Virus record (IMG/VR): IMGVR_UViG_3300017735_000070
Location: 1-29,089 of that record
DNA: 29,089 nucleotides
DNA from: a virus
Strand: one strand, 5' to 3'
Under the pieces are notes generated by a model. That model was given only the letters and a program-made list of their open reading frames with translations. It did no database searches and had not been told where the DNA came from. The position numbers and the translations under genes were made by a program. Positions 21,997 through 27,645 of the stretch are shown one piece after another (within the stretch, counting starts at the first letter, position 1; each line of letters starts with the position of its first letter).

Positions 21997-22014
21997 GGGC
22001 GGCGCAAGCTGCCC
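21997..22014 (+). other. GCAA-tetraloop hairpin, second copy
   Basis: GGGCGGC-GCAA-GCTGCCC, 7-bp stem with one G-U pair, seven bases after a stop. Covarying differences from the copy at 21675 keep the stem, which argues that the RNA structure is selected. Confidence 0.6.
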
Positions 22015-22032
22015 CAAAATCGCCAAAATGAA

Positions 22033-22065
22033 TCTCGCTTTATTCCGATCAAAGATCGGGCGAGA
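22033..22065 (+). other. Bulged two-part hairpin in intergenic gap
   Basis: Outer stem TCTCGC/GCGAGA and inner stem CCGATC/GATCGG, each 6 bp and perfect, with a one-sided 6-base bulge (TTTATT) and an AAA loop. It lies in the 211-base gap between genes. A 79-aa frame across it has no ribosome site. Confidence 0.55.
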
Positions 22066-22200
22066 TAAGAACATAAACCACCCAGAACAACAGACTGGAG
22101 AAACAGCAACCAACCACCGCAGAACGCAAGCCTCAAAAAAAATAAGATATGGGGACACAAGCGGGACTATTTACTACGGTGAGTTTTATTGGAGATCGCA

Positions 22201-22362
22201 ATGGCACATACAATCCCTGCATATTCTAAGCTTCAAAAGGTTAAGGAAGAACCTAAATTTGAAGTGACTAATCGTAAAGAACGCCGCCGCATCAAGTCTA
22301 AAAAGAAAGGGGCTACTCAACAAAGCTTAAAGCATGGACGCATCCATCGTTGGTATGACTAA
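22201..22362 (+). CDS. Small basic protein, 53 aa
   Basis: A 53-residue protein from ATG 22201 with a TGGAGATCGCA site upstream. The opening is MAHTIPAYSKLQKVKEEPKF and the second half is very basic (RKERRRIKSKKKGATQQSLK, then HGRIHRWYD). This composition suggests nucleic-acid binding. It overlaps a longer open frame (22028-22267), which is less protein-like. No family recognised. Confidence 0.65.
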   Translation: MAHTIPAYSKLQKVKEEPKFEVTNRKERRRIKSKKKGATQQSLKHGRIHRWYD

Positions 22363-22435
22363 GTATCAACTTCAACTGTATCAACTCTATCAACTTGTGG
22401 AAGGTGTGGAAGGTGTGGAAGGTTTTGATGGGTAA
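22355..22435 (+). CDS. Possible 26-aa repeat micropeptide
   Basis: ATG at 22355 overlaps the end of the 53-aa gene and opens MTKYQLQLYQLYQLVEGVEG, then VEGFDG and a stop. The peptide is three YQL-type and three VEG units because the DNA repeats have a 9-base period. No clear ribosome site is seen, though coupling to the upstream gene is possible. It may equally be non-coding repeat DNA. Confidence 0.3.
   Translation: MTKYQLQLYQLYQLVEGVEGVEGFDG
22364..22423 (+). repeat. Tandem short repeats
   Basis: TATCAACT occurs at 22364, 22379 and 22388, and GTGGAAGGT three times in perfect tandem at 22397-22423. They may be protein-binding iterons or coding repeats of the micropeptide. Confidence 0.7.
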
Positions 22436-22456
22436 GTAAAAGCCTGTTTATTTACC
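22431..22456. promoter_or_regulatory. AT-rich inverted repeat
   Basis: GGTAAGTAAA-AGCCTG-TTTATTTACC: 10-bp arms with one G-T wobble and a 6-base loop. It sits just after the tandem repeats and may be an operator or weak terminator. Confidence 0.5.
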
Positions 22457-22528
22457 AAGTCAAAAGCGTCCGAGTAATTAGTATACAATCAGAAGTAAAG
22501 TGTCCGGCTATTTATATAAGGAGGCAAA

Positions 22529-22543
22529 GTGACGTAACGTAAC
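22529..22543. promoter_or_regulatory. Palindromic operator, copy 2
   Basis: GTGACGTAACGTAAC, identical to copy 1 at 20442. It lies 68 bases upstream of the gene at 22612 and shortly after an AT-rich TATATAAG stretch. The same site at two early/late control points suggests one regulator. Confidence 0.65.
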
Positions 22544-22565
22544 AATAGATTATTAATTATTAACA

Positions 22566-22611
22566 CTGCATACTAGCAGTTGTTAACCCACTGTCCAGAA
22601 AGGAGAACATC
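22566..22611 (+). promoter_or_regulatory. Early leader element, copy 1 (CTGC-N6-GCAG)
   Basis: CTGCATACTAGCAG followed by TTGTTAACCCACTGTCCAG and a ribosome site. Nearly the same sequence precedes the exonuclease gene at 26268, down to the start codon. It may hold a promoter or a translation control site. Confidence 0.6.
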
Positions 22612-23049
22612 ATGGACAACAAAACTAAACTATCATCAATGCTTAACTGCATGAAGGTCGTTAAGAATTTTGCAAATGATCGGCAGGATTACTTAAACAA
22701 TCTTGAATATTATTCATCAAATATTGAAGTTGAGTTTTCTGACTTCGATGACCCTAACACTGTTGCTAGGGTTAGGGTCTTCACACGTTCTTTCACTGAT
22801 GAAGAAATAAATTACCAATCATTTCATCTTAGAAAAGATAACTTTGCAGATGATGTTTCAAGGCTTGATGAATACATTAAGTCATTGCCAAATCTGAAGT
22901 CAGCAAAACAAGCCGTCTTAATGAGGCAGCTTGAAGCAGTAAGAGAAACCTCGGATGATCTTAACTTAGACTTCTCAGCAGCAATCACAGAGATAATAGA
23001 ATCTCTATCCTCTAACATCTTAGAAGCCCCGAAGGGAGATGTCGCATGA
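22612..23049 (+). CDS. Early protein, unknown (upstream of DUF932)
   Basis: A 145-residue acidic protein starting MDNKTKLSSMLNCMKVVKNF after an AAAGGAG site. It appears to mix helix and strand (IEVEFSDFDDPNTVARVRVF) and ends with a helix (SAAITEIIESLSSNILEAPK). No family recognised. Its stop overlaps the DUF932 start as ATGA, so the two are probably made in fixed ratio and may act together. Confidence 0.75.
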   Translation: MDNKTKLSSMLNCMKVVKNFANDRQDYLNNLEYYSSNIEVEFSDFDDPNTVARVRVFTRSFTDEEINYQSFHLRKDNFADDVSRLDEYIKSLPNLKSAKQAVLMRQLEAVRETSDDLNLDFSAAITEIIESLSSNILEAPKGDVA

Positions 23050-23885
23050 CATTCATGAAACCTATCAACGATTGGAACTTCCCAATCAAGATGATGCCAA
23101 CGCCTAACGCTGTAACTGGTGAGCCTGTACCCAATTCGGTACAGGTGATCCGCACTGACACTGATGAAGTGATGGGTGTTCACGGCAGTAAATACAAACC
23201 TGTTAGCCATGACTTAGCTGTTGAATCTATACTTGATGCAGCCAAAGCAGCTAACATTAGTTCAGACTTCAAAACTAAGATCGAAGTCTATGAAGGTGGT
23301 CGCAAGCTAAGAGCTAGGATCATATGGCCTGATGTAACTGTCGAGCCAGAGGTCGGAGACTATGTGCGATACGAAGCGCTAGCAACCAACAGTCTTGATG
23401 GTAGTTGGTCGTTTGCTCAATGGAGTCAAGGCAATCGTTTATGGTGTAAGAATGGTTGCACTACTGCTGACATCTCAGCTTATTCTAAATATAAACACAC
23501 ACGATCCATTAACGTAGAGGGATCGGCTATCAAGATTGCCAATGGCATGTCTGCCTTCAAAGAACAGAAAGGCATATGGCAATCTTACATGGGTGTGAAG
23601 ATCAGCAATGACCAAGCAGAAAGTTTCTTCAAAAAGCACCTCTGCAAAATGCACACTCGCCAAGCCAACATCACCAAGACCAACGAGCGTCAACTAGAAA
23701 ACCTTCTCGGTCTATGGGGTGACGAGCGAGGGCATCTCGGCCCGAACAAGTGGGCTTTATATAATACCCTAACCCATTGGGCGACACACACTCAGGATAT
23801 GCGCAGCCCTCATACAGCGCGTCATAACCGTGAGGCAATCATCACCAGTGCAATGCGTTCAAGCACATGGAAGGAGCTAGCGTGA
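23046..23885 (+). CDS. DUF932-like protein
   Basis: A 279-residue protein. MGVHGSKYKPVSHDLAVESI (43-62) and SQGNRLWCKNGCTTADISAY, then KHTRSINV, form the pattern of DUF932 (phage and plasmid proteins with no settled biochemical role). The ordering fits: N-terminal strand, then the V-G-x-x-Y-x-P-V motif, then a His/Cys-containing centre, then helices. DUF932 genes often sit in early or recombination clusters, as here. Its stop overlaps the next GTG (GTGA). Confidence 0.85.
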   Translation: MTFMKPINDWNFPIKMMPTPNAVTGEPVPNSVQVIRTDTDEVMGVHGSKYKPVSHDLAVESILDAAKAANISSDFKTKIEVYEGGRKLRARIIWPDVTVEPEVGDYVRYEALATNSLDGSWSFAQWSQGNRLWCKNGCTTADISAYSKYKHTRSINVEGSAIKIANGMSAFKEQKGIWQSYMGVKISNDQAESFFKKHLCKMHTRQANITKTNERQLENLLGLWGDERGHLGPNKWALYNTLTHWATHTQDMRSPHTARHNREAIITSAMRSSTWKELA

Positions 23886-24067
23886 AGCAGCAATGGATTA
23901 TGGTGATGTCAAAAGCACCTTTCCAAAAAGAGTTTGGAATGGACAAAGGTTTTAGCATTACTCAATTGGGCGCAAAAACGGCAATGGAAAAAGCTCAATC
24001 CTACATCGAAGAACAGTCCAACACGTTCAGAGATTTTGAATTCTTTTTACAAGGAGGAGAATGGTAA
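23882..24067 (+). CDS. Small early protein, 61 aa
   Basis: Starts at GTG 23882, overlapping the DUF932 stop, with GGAAGGAG six bases upstream; the frame's ATG five codons earlier lies inside the DUF932 gene without a site. Sequence opens MKQQWIMVMSKAPFQKEFGM, with SITQLGAKTAMEKAQSYIEE in the middle and an acidic, aromatic end. No family recognised. Likely translated by coupling. Confidence 0.6.
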   Translation: MKQQWIMVMSKAPFQKEFGMDKGFSITQLGAKTAMEKAQSYIEEQSNTFRDFEFFLQGGEW

Positions 24068-24068
24068 C

Positions 24069-24272
24069 ATGAAAGTTACGCGAGGACATTTTGAATACAT
24101 AGCGGATCACCTAGCGCCGCTTGTATCATCACCAATCGTAATCGAAAAGATTGCTGATGACCTTGAGTTACTTAACGATAAGTTTGATCGTAAAAAGTTT
24201 CTCGCAAGAGCTATCGCTAAATGGGAGCAGAAAAATCTGCCACCAATTATTGATGACGAAATCCCATATTAA
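24069..24272 (+). CDS. Small early protein, 67 aa
   Basis: Starts at ATG 24069 after AAGGAGGAGAATGG, a strong site; the upstream open extension from 23934 is in the shadow of the previous gene. It opens MKVTRGHFEYIADHLAPLVS and has FDRKKFLARAIAKWEQ near the end. Phage and bacterial proteins with the order T..HFE.IA..L.PL......FDR..FL.R I remember as short hypothetical proteins. Ends acidic (IIDDEIPY). Confidence 0.7.
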   Translation: MKVTRGHFEYIADHLAPLVSSPIVIEKIADDLELLNDKFDRKKFLARAIAKWEQKNLPPIIDDEIPY

Positions 24273-24285
24273 AAGGAGAACCAAA

Positions 24286-24495
24286 ATGGGAATGAAAATT
24301 ATACGTGGACTTGAAATGCCAAAGCTAAGAAGCGATGGCATGAAGAAAGTTATTGACTTAATGCAAGTTGGTGACGCTGTTAAAGCAGAGTCAAAATATC
24401 AAGCAACTTACATCAGAAAGCTAATGCTTCAAAATGGCTTTACCGCATCTCAACGAACAATAAGTAATGACGTTTATGTGTGGAGAACAGGCTAA
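24286..24495 (+). CDS. Small early protein, 69 aa
   Basis: Starts at ATG 24286 with AAAAGGAGAACC upstream; the longer frame from 24151 lies in another gene. Sequence opens MGMKIIRGLEMPKLRSDGMK and has KYQATYIRKLMLQNGFTASQ in the second half, suggesting a small helical, possibly DNA-binding fold. The stop overlaps the next ATG as TAATG. Confidence 0.65.
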   Translation: MGMKIIRGLEMPKLRSDGMKKVIDLMQVGDAVKAESKYQATYIRKLMLQNGFTASQRTISNDVYVWRTG

Positions 24496-24776
24496 TGATT
24501 GGCATTGTTCGCAACGATTGCATCCATGATCCAGATGCAGCAACAGCAAAGCAATACTACCGCATGGGTCAATTGCTTTATGAGTGTACGTTTCTAAATC
24601 CTCATTCAGTTGTTCAGCTACCAGAGTTTTCTTTGCCTATCTCAAAAGATACAGCATCAGATTATATCGCTGAACTGTTAGAAACTAAGAACGCTTTGCG
24701 CATAGAATGGATTAAAAACAATCCAAGCGCAGTGCCACCTTGGATGAGGGAAGGAGAGATCAGTGACAAAGACTGA
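24495..24776 (+). CDS. Small early protein, 93 aa
   Basis: Starts at ATG 24495, which shares TAATG with the previous stop and has TGGAGAA upstream; a GTG at 24480 is in frame but further inside the previous gene. The protein opens MIGIVRNDCIHDPDAATAKQ, with PEFSLPISKDTASDYIAELL in the middle and ends acidic. No family recognised. Confidence 0.65.
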   Translation: MIGIVRNDCIHDPDAATAKQYYRMGQLLYECTFLNPHSVVQLPEFSLPISKDTASDYIAELLETKNALRIEWIKNNPSAVPPWMREGEISDKD

Positions 24777-24939
24777 TATTGAGCAAGCCATTGAGCGTGA
24801 GAGAAAGGAATACAATGACTTGCTCAAACAATATGGCTCTGGTGTAAGGCCAAGTTGGGTATCAGCCGAGCTAGCCCACATCGGGATCAACATACAAGGG
24901 TATAGACTTCAGCTAAAAGAACAGGAGGTTGACTTCTAG
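24763..24939 (+). CDS. Small early protein, 58 aa
   Basis: Starts at GTG 24763 with GGAAGGAGAGATCA just upstream. It opens MTKTDIEQAIERERKEYNDL and later has WVSAELAHIGINIQGYRLQL, a charged two-helix protein likely to be a coiled coil. It overlaps the previous gene by 14 bases. No family recognised. Confidence 0.6.
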   Translation: MTKTDIEQAIERERKEYNDLLKQYGSGVRPSWVSAELAHIGINIQGYRLQLKEQEVDF

Positions 24940-24953
24940 CTGCGTCTATGCAG
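24940..24953 (+). promoter_or_regulatory. Early leader element, copy 3 (CTGC-N6-GCAG, partial)
   Basis: CTGCGTCTATGCAG, ten bases before the ATG at 24964. It shares the dyad and the following TA with the elements at 22566 and 26268, but not their downstream leader. Confidence 0.45.
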
Positions 24954-24963
24954 TAAGTGCGGT

Positions 24964-25248
24964 ATGAAATCGTACTTACAAACCGTAATAGATTGTTCAA
25001 CGGAGTATAATATTCCGTTGAGCAAAGCTTTCCAAAGGGCGCAAATCCCCACATCAACATACTATCGCACGATCAATGGAGCGACAGAGCTAAGGTACGA
25101 GACAGCTGCAAAGGTATTCAATGCCATCGAAGAGCTTCACTCGATTCAACAAGCCCGTGACTATACCCAGAGACTACGAGAAACTAATCAAGATGTTAAT
25201 CGACGCTCGGTTCGAGCAAGGTTTAAGCCAAGAATCGCTAGCCTATAA
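24964..25248 (+). CDS. Small putative DNA-binding regulator
   Basis: A 94-residue protein. SKAFQRAQIPTSTYYRTING (19-38) reads as a helix-turn-helix (A.IP.STYYR..NG.ELRY.TA.KV..AIE.LH), followed by a helix and a basic end (RRSVRARFKPRIASL). I recall similar small phage proteins, commonly of unknown function. It has a weak ribosome site and follows a CTGC-N6-GCAG element. Its last 30 codons overlap the next HTH gene in another frame. Confidence 0.7.
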   Translation: MKSYLQTVIDCSTEYNIPLSKAFQRAQIPTSTYYRTINGATELRYETAAKVFNAIEELHSIQQARDYTQRLRETNQDVNRRSVRARFKPRIASL

Positions 25249-25369
25249 CATCGGGTGTACGTCATCACTGATCCACAAGTGGGAATCTCACAAGAGAATC
25301 CCATCTGGTTTTATGCTGATGTGTTGGTTGGACGCATTAGAATATGACATCAAAGTCCAAAAAAGGTAG
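25157..25369 (+). CDS. XRE/Cro-type helix-turn-helix regulator
   Basis: Carries an HTH of the lambda repressor type: EQGLSQESLAYNIGCTSSLI then HKWESHKRIPSGFMLMCWLD. The start is uncertain. GTG at 25157 (giving MTIPRDYEKLIKMLIDA, about 70 residues) is chosen because the DYEKLI segment extends the domain; ATG at 25121 and ATG at 25193 are alternatives. It overlaps both neighbours. With the operators at 20442 and 22529 it is a candidate regulator of the early/late switch, though nothing ties it to them directly. Confidence 0.7.
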   Translation: MTIPRDYEKLIKMLIDARFEQGLSQESLAYNIGCTSSLIHKWESHKRIPSGFMLMCWLDALEYDIKVQKR

Positions 25370-25661
25370 TGCAATAACTTGCATTGCTTGTGAAACAGTA
25401 ACGAATTGGTTCGTTGCTATATGCAAAAACAATAGCGCAGCCACTTATCAAAAGCATTGGTACGTCTGCCTTAATTGTTATGAGGAAGACAGATGGCAAA
25501 CCGTAACAAAAACAAAGGAACTTACCACGAAAAGTGGTTCGTCAACTGGCTCAACGAAATCAAAGCGCCGATCAAAGCGAAGAGGCAACCCCTCTCAGGC
25601 AGCTTGGGAGGAGAGTATAGCGGAGACATCAAGCTCGAAGTCTTCGGACGAGAAATGGTAG
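25344..25661 (+). CDS. Zn-ribbon-like small protein (3' half overlaps resolvase)
   Basis: A 105-residue frame from ATG 25344 that overlaps the HTH gene stop region. C13-x2-C16 and C42-x2-C45 (CIAC ... YVCLNC) make a plausible zinc ribbon within residues 10-50. The region 25370-25492 has no other frame, which favours a real gene. The C-terminal half is Ser/Lys/Thr-rich low complexity and overlaps the resolvase gene over 169 bases, so it may be poorly conserved. Confidence 0.5.
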   Translation: MTSKSKKGSAITCIACETVTNWFVAICKNNSAATYQKHWYVCLNCYEEDRWQTVTKTKELTTKSGSSTGSTKSKRRSKRRGNPSQAAWEESIAETSSSKSSDEKW

Positions 25662-25852
25662 GAGAGGTTAAGTATAGGGACAAGTCCAACTTCCCTAGTC
25701 CCTTCTCAGTATTAGATAGGCGAGACATTGCCTTCTATAAAAGACGGACAGGCAGTCCGCAAACGCTAGTCATTATGTCTGGCGATGAGTTCAAACAGCT
25801 AATGGAGAAAGCTAATGGAAACGCAAAACAAAATGATAAAGGCTTACCTTAA
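25493..25852 (+). CDS. PD-(D/E)XK nuclease, Holliday-junction-resolvase-like
   Basis: A 119-residue protein. NKGTYHEKWFVNWL (7-20) places a Glu in the first helix; GDIKLEVFGREMVGEVKYRD gives D45 and E58-x-K60, the PD-(D/E)XK metal site; FPSPFSVLDRRDIAFYKRRT follows. This matches small phage resolvase-like nucleases (Hjc/VRR-type fold). It would cut branched DNA during recombination and replication. GAGGAAG precedes the ATG. It sits upstream of the exonuclease/annealing genes, consistent with a recombination role. Confidence 0.8.
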   Translation: MANRNKNKGTYHEKWFVNWLNEIKAPIKAKRQPLSGSLGGEYSGDIKLEVFGREMVGEVKYRDKSNFPSPFSVLDRRDIAFYKRRTGSPQTLVIMSGDEFKQLMEKANGNAKQNDKGLP

Positions 25853-26012
25853 AAAAGGTTTGAGATTAACTTCACTTGAAGCGCTAGAATTATTTGGATG
25901 CTTTAGATTGTCGGCAAGAATATCTGAATTAAAAACATCAGGCTTTAATGTCGAGAAAGTAATGATCGACTTGCCAAATGGCAAACGCATAGCAGAGTAT
26001 TATATGCCATGA
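25815..26012 (+). CDS. Small helix-turn-helix protein (HTH_39-like)
   Basis: A 65-residue protein. MIKAYLKKGLRLTSLEALEL then FGCFRLSARISELKTSGFNV is the winged-helix-like pattern of short phage HTH proteins (LT.LEAL..FG..RL.ARI.EL...G), resembling HTH_39. Overlaps the resolvase gene by 38 bases, and its stop overlaps the next start (ATGA). A DNA-binding accessory or regulator is likely. Confidence 0.75.
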   Translation: METQNKMIKAYLKKGLRLTSLEALELFGCFRLSARISELKTSGFNVEKVMIDLPNGKRIAEYYMP

Positions 26013-26266
26013 AGAAACCAACTAGCATCGGCAAGTATGTCGAAGGCAATGTGTGGGATGCACACGTTAGCAAGGCAACAAGCTCACCTCATTACGCTAA
26101 AGAATACAAGCGTACAAATTATGTTCTCGACGAATACGAGGTAATGGCTCGACGCATCAAAAACGGAGAGCCAATTGGCGAGAAGTATCTAACAGGCAAG
26201 CAGAAAGAAAGGCTGCTAGAATTTACAGACTTAACTGAAGCTGACTTCAAAAAATATCTTGCGTAG
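26009..26266 (+). CDS. Small protein, unknown, upstream of exonuclease
   Basis: An 85-residue charged protein opening MKKPTSIGKYVEGNVWDAHV and later NYVLDEYEVMARRIKNGEPI, GEKYLTGKQKERLLEFTDL. No family recognised; predicted mostly helical. It is coupled to the HTH gene (ATGA overlap). Placement before the recombination genes suggests a related job, but there is no motif. Confidence 0.7.
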   Translation: MKKPTSIGKYVEGNVWDAHVSKATSSPHYAKEYKRTNYVLDEYEVMARRIKNGEPIGEKYLTGKQKERLLEFTDLTEADFKKYLA

Positions 26267-26267
26267 T

Positions 26268-26313
26268 CTGCACATATGCAGTAGTCTAACCACTGTACCA
26301 GAAGGAGAAAATC
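26268..26313 (+). promoter_or_regulatory. Early leader element, copy 2 (exonuclease)
   Basis: CTGCACATATGCAG then TAGTCTAACCACTGTACCAG and GGAGAAAATC before the ATG. It aligns with 22566-22611 almost throughout, with one-base gaps. Confidence 0.6.
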
Positions 26314-27093
26314 ATGAAACGAACTGGCTTTATAGGCGGGTCTGACTGTGTAAAAATTATGCAGGGTGACTGGCCTGAGCTATGGCAAATCAAAACAGGT
26401 CGAGCAGAACCGCCTGACCTGTCTAAAAATTTAGCTGTGCAAATGGGCATACACACTGAGGACTTTAATCTTGACTGGTTCGAGACTGAGTATGACTGTG
26501 TGCTGTCGGATCATCAGTGCGAGTATGAAGATACCATTGGGTCTGTCCCTGTGAAGGGTACAATAGATGCAATGTTTGGTGATGCTGTTGTCGAGGCAAA
26601 GCACACTAACTCATACAACACTATGGAAAAAGTTATCCAATACTACATGCCGCAGATACAATTGTACTGTCGGTTGGTAGGAGCGCCAGATGCTTATCTG
26701 TCTGTAATCTTTGGTAACAATAAATGGGAGTCAACTGTTGTCTCATATGACTACTCGTATTTCAATTCTATGTGGGCAGTGGTGTCAGATTTCTGGGATC
26801 ACGTTGTACGCGACAAAGAGCCGTTTGATTTTTCAACGCCAAATGTCTCAACCAACTCCATTCAGGTGGACAACATGGTCATACGAGATGCCTCAACAAG
26901 CAACGAGTTCGTCAGCACAGCAGCCACATACACCCAAGGGCTTGAGCAAGACAAAGTATTCCAGAACGCAAAGAAGTCTCTCAAAGAAATGGTCGCCCCA
27001 AATGAGAGAGAAGTTTACTGTGATTTCCTCACAGTCAGACGAGACAAGCGAGGGGCATTAAGAATTACTAAACGAAATGGAGAAGTGAAATGA
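26314..27093 (+). CDS. YqaJ/lambda-type exonuclease
   Basis: A 259-residue recombination exonuclease. IGGSD (7-11), a G-x-H-x-E at about 45-50, GTIDAM with D85, VVEAKH with E94 and K96, and YMPQIQLYCRLVGA with Q114 are the motifs of the YqaJ-like PD-(D/E)XK exonucleases (lambda Exo fold). It degrades 5' ends of double-stranded DNA to give 3' single strands for the annealing protein encoded next (ATGA overlap). Strong GGAG site. Family is clear; processivity not testable here. Confidence 0.9.
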   Translation: MKRTGFIGGSDCVKIMQGDWPELWQIKTGRAEPPDLSKNLAVQMGIHTEDFNLDWFETEYDCVLSDHQCEYEDTIGSVPVKGTIDAMFGDAVVEAKHTNSYNTMEKVIQYYMPQIQLYCRLVGAPDAYLSVIFGNNKWESTVVSYDYSYFNSMWAVVSDFWDHVVRDKEPFDFSTPNVSTNSIQVDNMVIRDASTSNEFVSTAATYTQGLEQDKVFQNAKKSLKEMVAPNEREVYCDFLTVRRDKRGALRITKRNGEVK

Positions 27094-27536
27094 CTATGGA
27101 AATATGGGATAGGCTTTCAAAGTCTGATCCAAGATACCTTAAGAAGGTCAGCTTTGGAGCGCGTAGCTTCACAGCTATTGACCCACAATATCAAGTCAGA
27201 ATGATGACCGAGGAGTTTGGCCCTGTCGGTGACGGATGGGGTTGGCACAGTGAAACACAAATCGTCAACGTCAGTAACGGAGATAGCGCAGTGCTTGCTC
27301 ATGTCTCTGTCTGGCATGGCAATCCATCAAATGTATTTGGGCCATTCACTGGCTGTCGTAAGTTCTTTGATTCAGTCAAGGGACGGATGGCAGAAGATGC
27401 CCCCAAGATGGCTGTCACTGATGGTTTGACTAAAGCCCTGTCACACGTTGGTTGTAATGCTGACGTCTTCTTAGGAGAAATGGATGGCAATAAGTATGCC
27501 GCAGACAGTGGCGGCTCATCCAACAATGGATGGTAA
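27090..27536 (+). CDS. Single-strand annealing protein (Rad52/ERF-like)
   Basis: A 148-residue protein. SFGARSFTAIDPQYQVRMMT (21-40), then EEFGPVGDGWGWHSE, and DAPKMAVTDGLTKALSHVGC with NADVFLGEMDGNKY match phage annealing proteins of the Rad52-like groups (the K-A-x-T-D-G-L-T-K-A-L-S motif). It would pair complementary single strands during phage recombination or replication. It overlaps the exonuclease stop and precedes the SSB-like gene, the classic exonuclease/annealing/SSB order. The C-terminus is Gly/Ser-rich and short. Exact subfamily not decided. Confidence 0.85.
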   Translation: MTMEIWDRLSKSDPRYLKKVSFGARSFTAIDPQYQVRMMTEEFGPVGDGWGWHSETQIVNVSNGDSAVLAHVSVWHGNPSNVFGPFTGCRKFFDSVKGRMAEDAPKMAVTDGLTKALSHVGCNADVFLGEMDGNKYAADSGGSSNNGW

Positions 27537-27540
27537 TCTT

Positions 27541-27619
27541 GTGAAGAGGGGCGTTCTCCTGCCTCTGGACTGACCGTACAAGGGGCGGCGCGGTAGAACT
27601 CTTCACTAAGAGCCGCCCC
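27541..27619 (+). ncRNA. Pseudoknot-like intergenic RNA element
   Basis: Two perfect 8-bp pairs cross each other: GTGAAGAG (27541-27548) with CTCTTCAC (27599-27606), and GGGGCGGC (27582-27589) with GCCGCCCC (27612-27619). A second GGGGCG (27548-27553) competes for the last arm. The region ends 26 bases before the SSB-like ATG. Its 3' part, AGAGCCGCCCCACAA, recurs at 28383-28397. Confidence 0.55.
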
Positions 27620-27645
27620 ACAACTACTAACTAGGAGCCAAAAGC

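Noticed and set aside
22028-22267. 79-aa plus-strand frame
   Set aside because: No ribosome site, crosses a perfect hairpin and overlaps the better 53-aa gene that has a good site.
23934-24068. Upstream extension of the 67-aa gene
   Set aside because: Lies in another frame of the preceding gene; the ATG at 24069 has a strong ribosome site.
25200-25225. GGTTCGAG sequence resembling a tRNA T-arm
   Set aside because: No matching acceptor, D or anticodon stems; it lies inside coding sequence.
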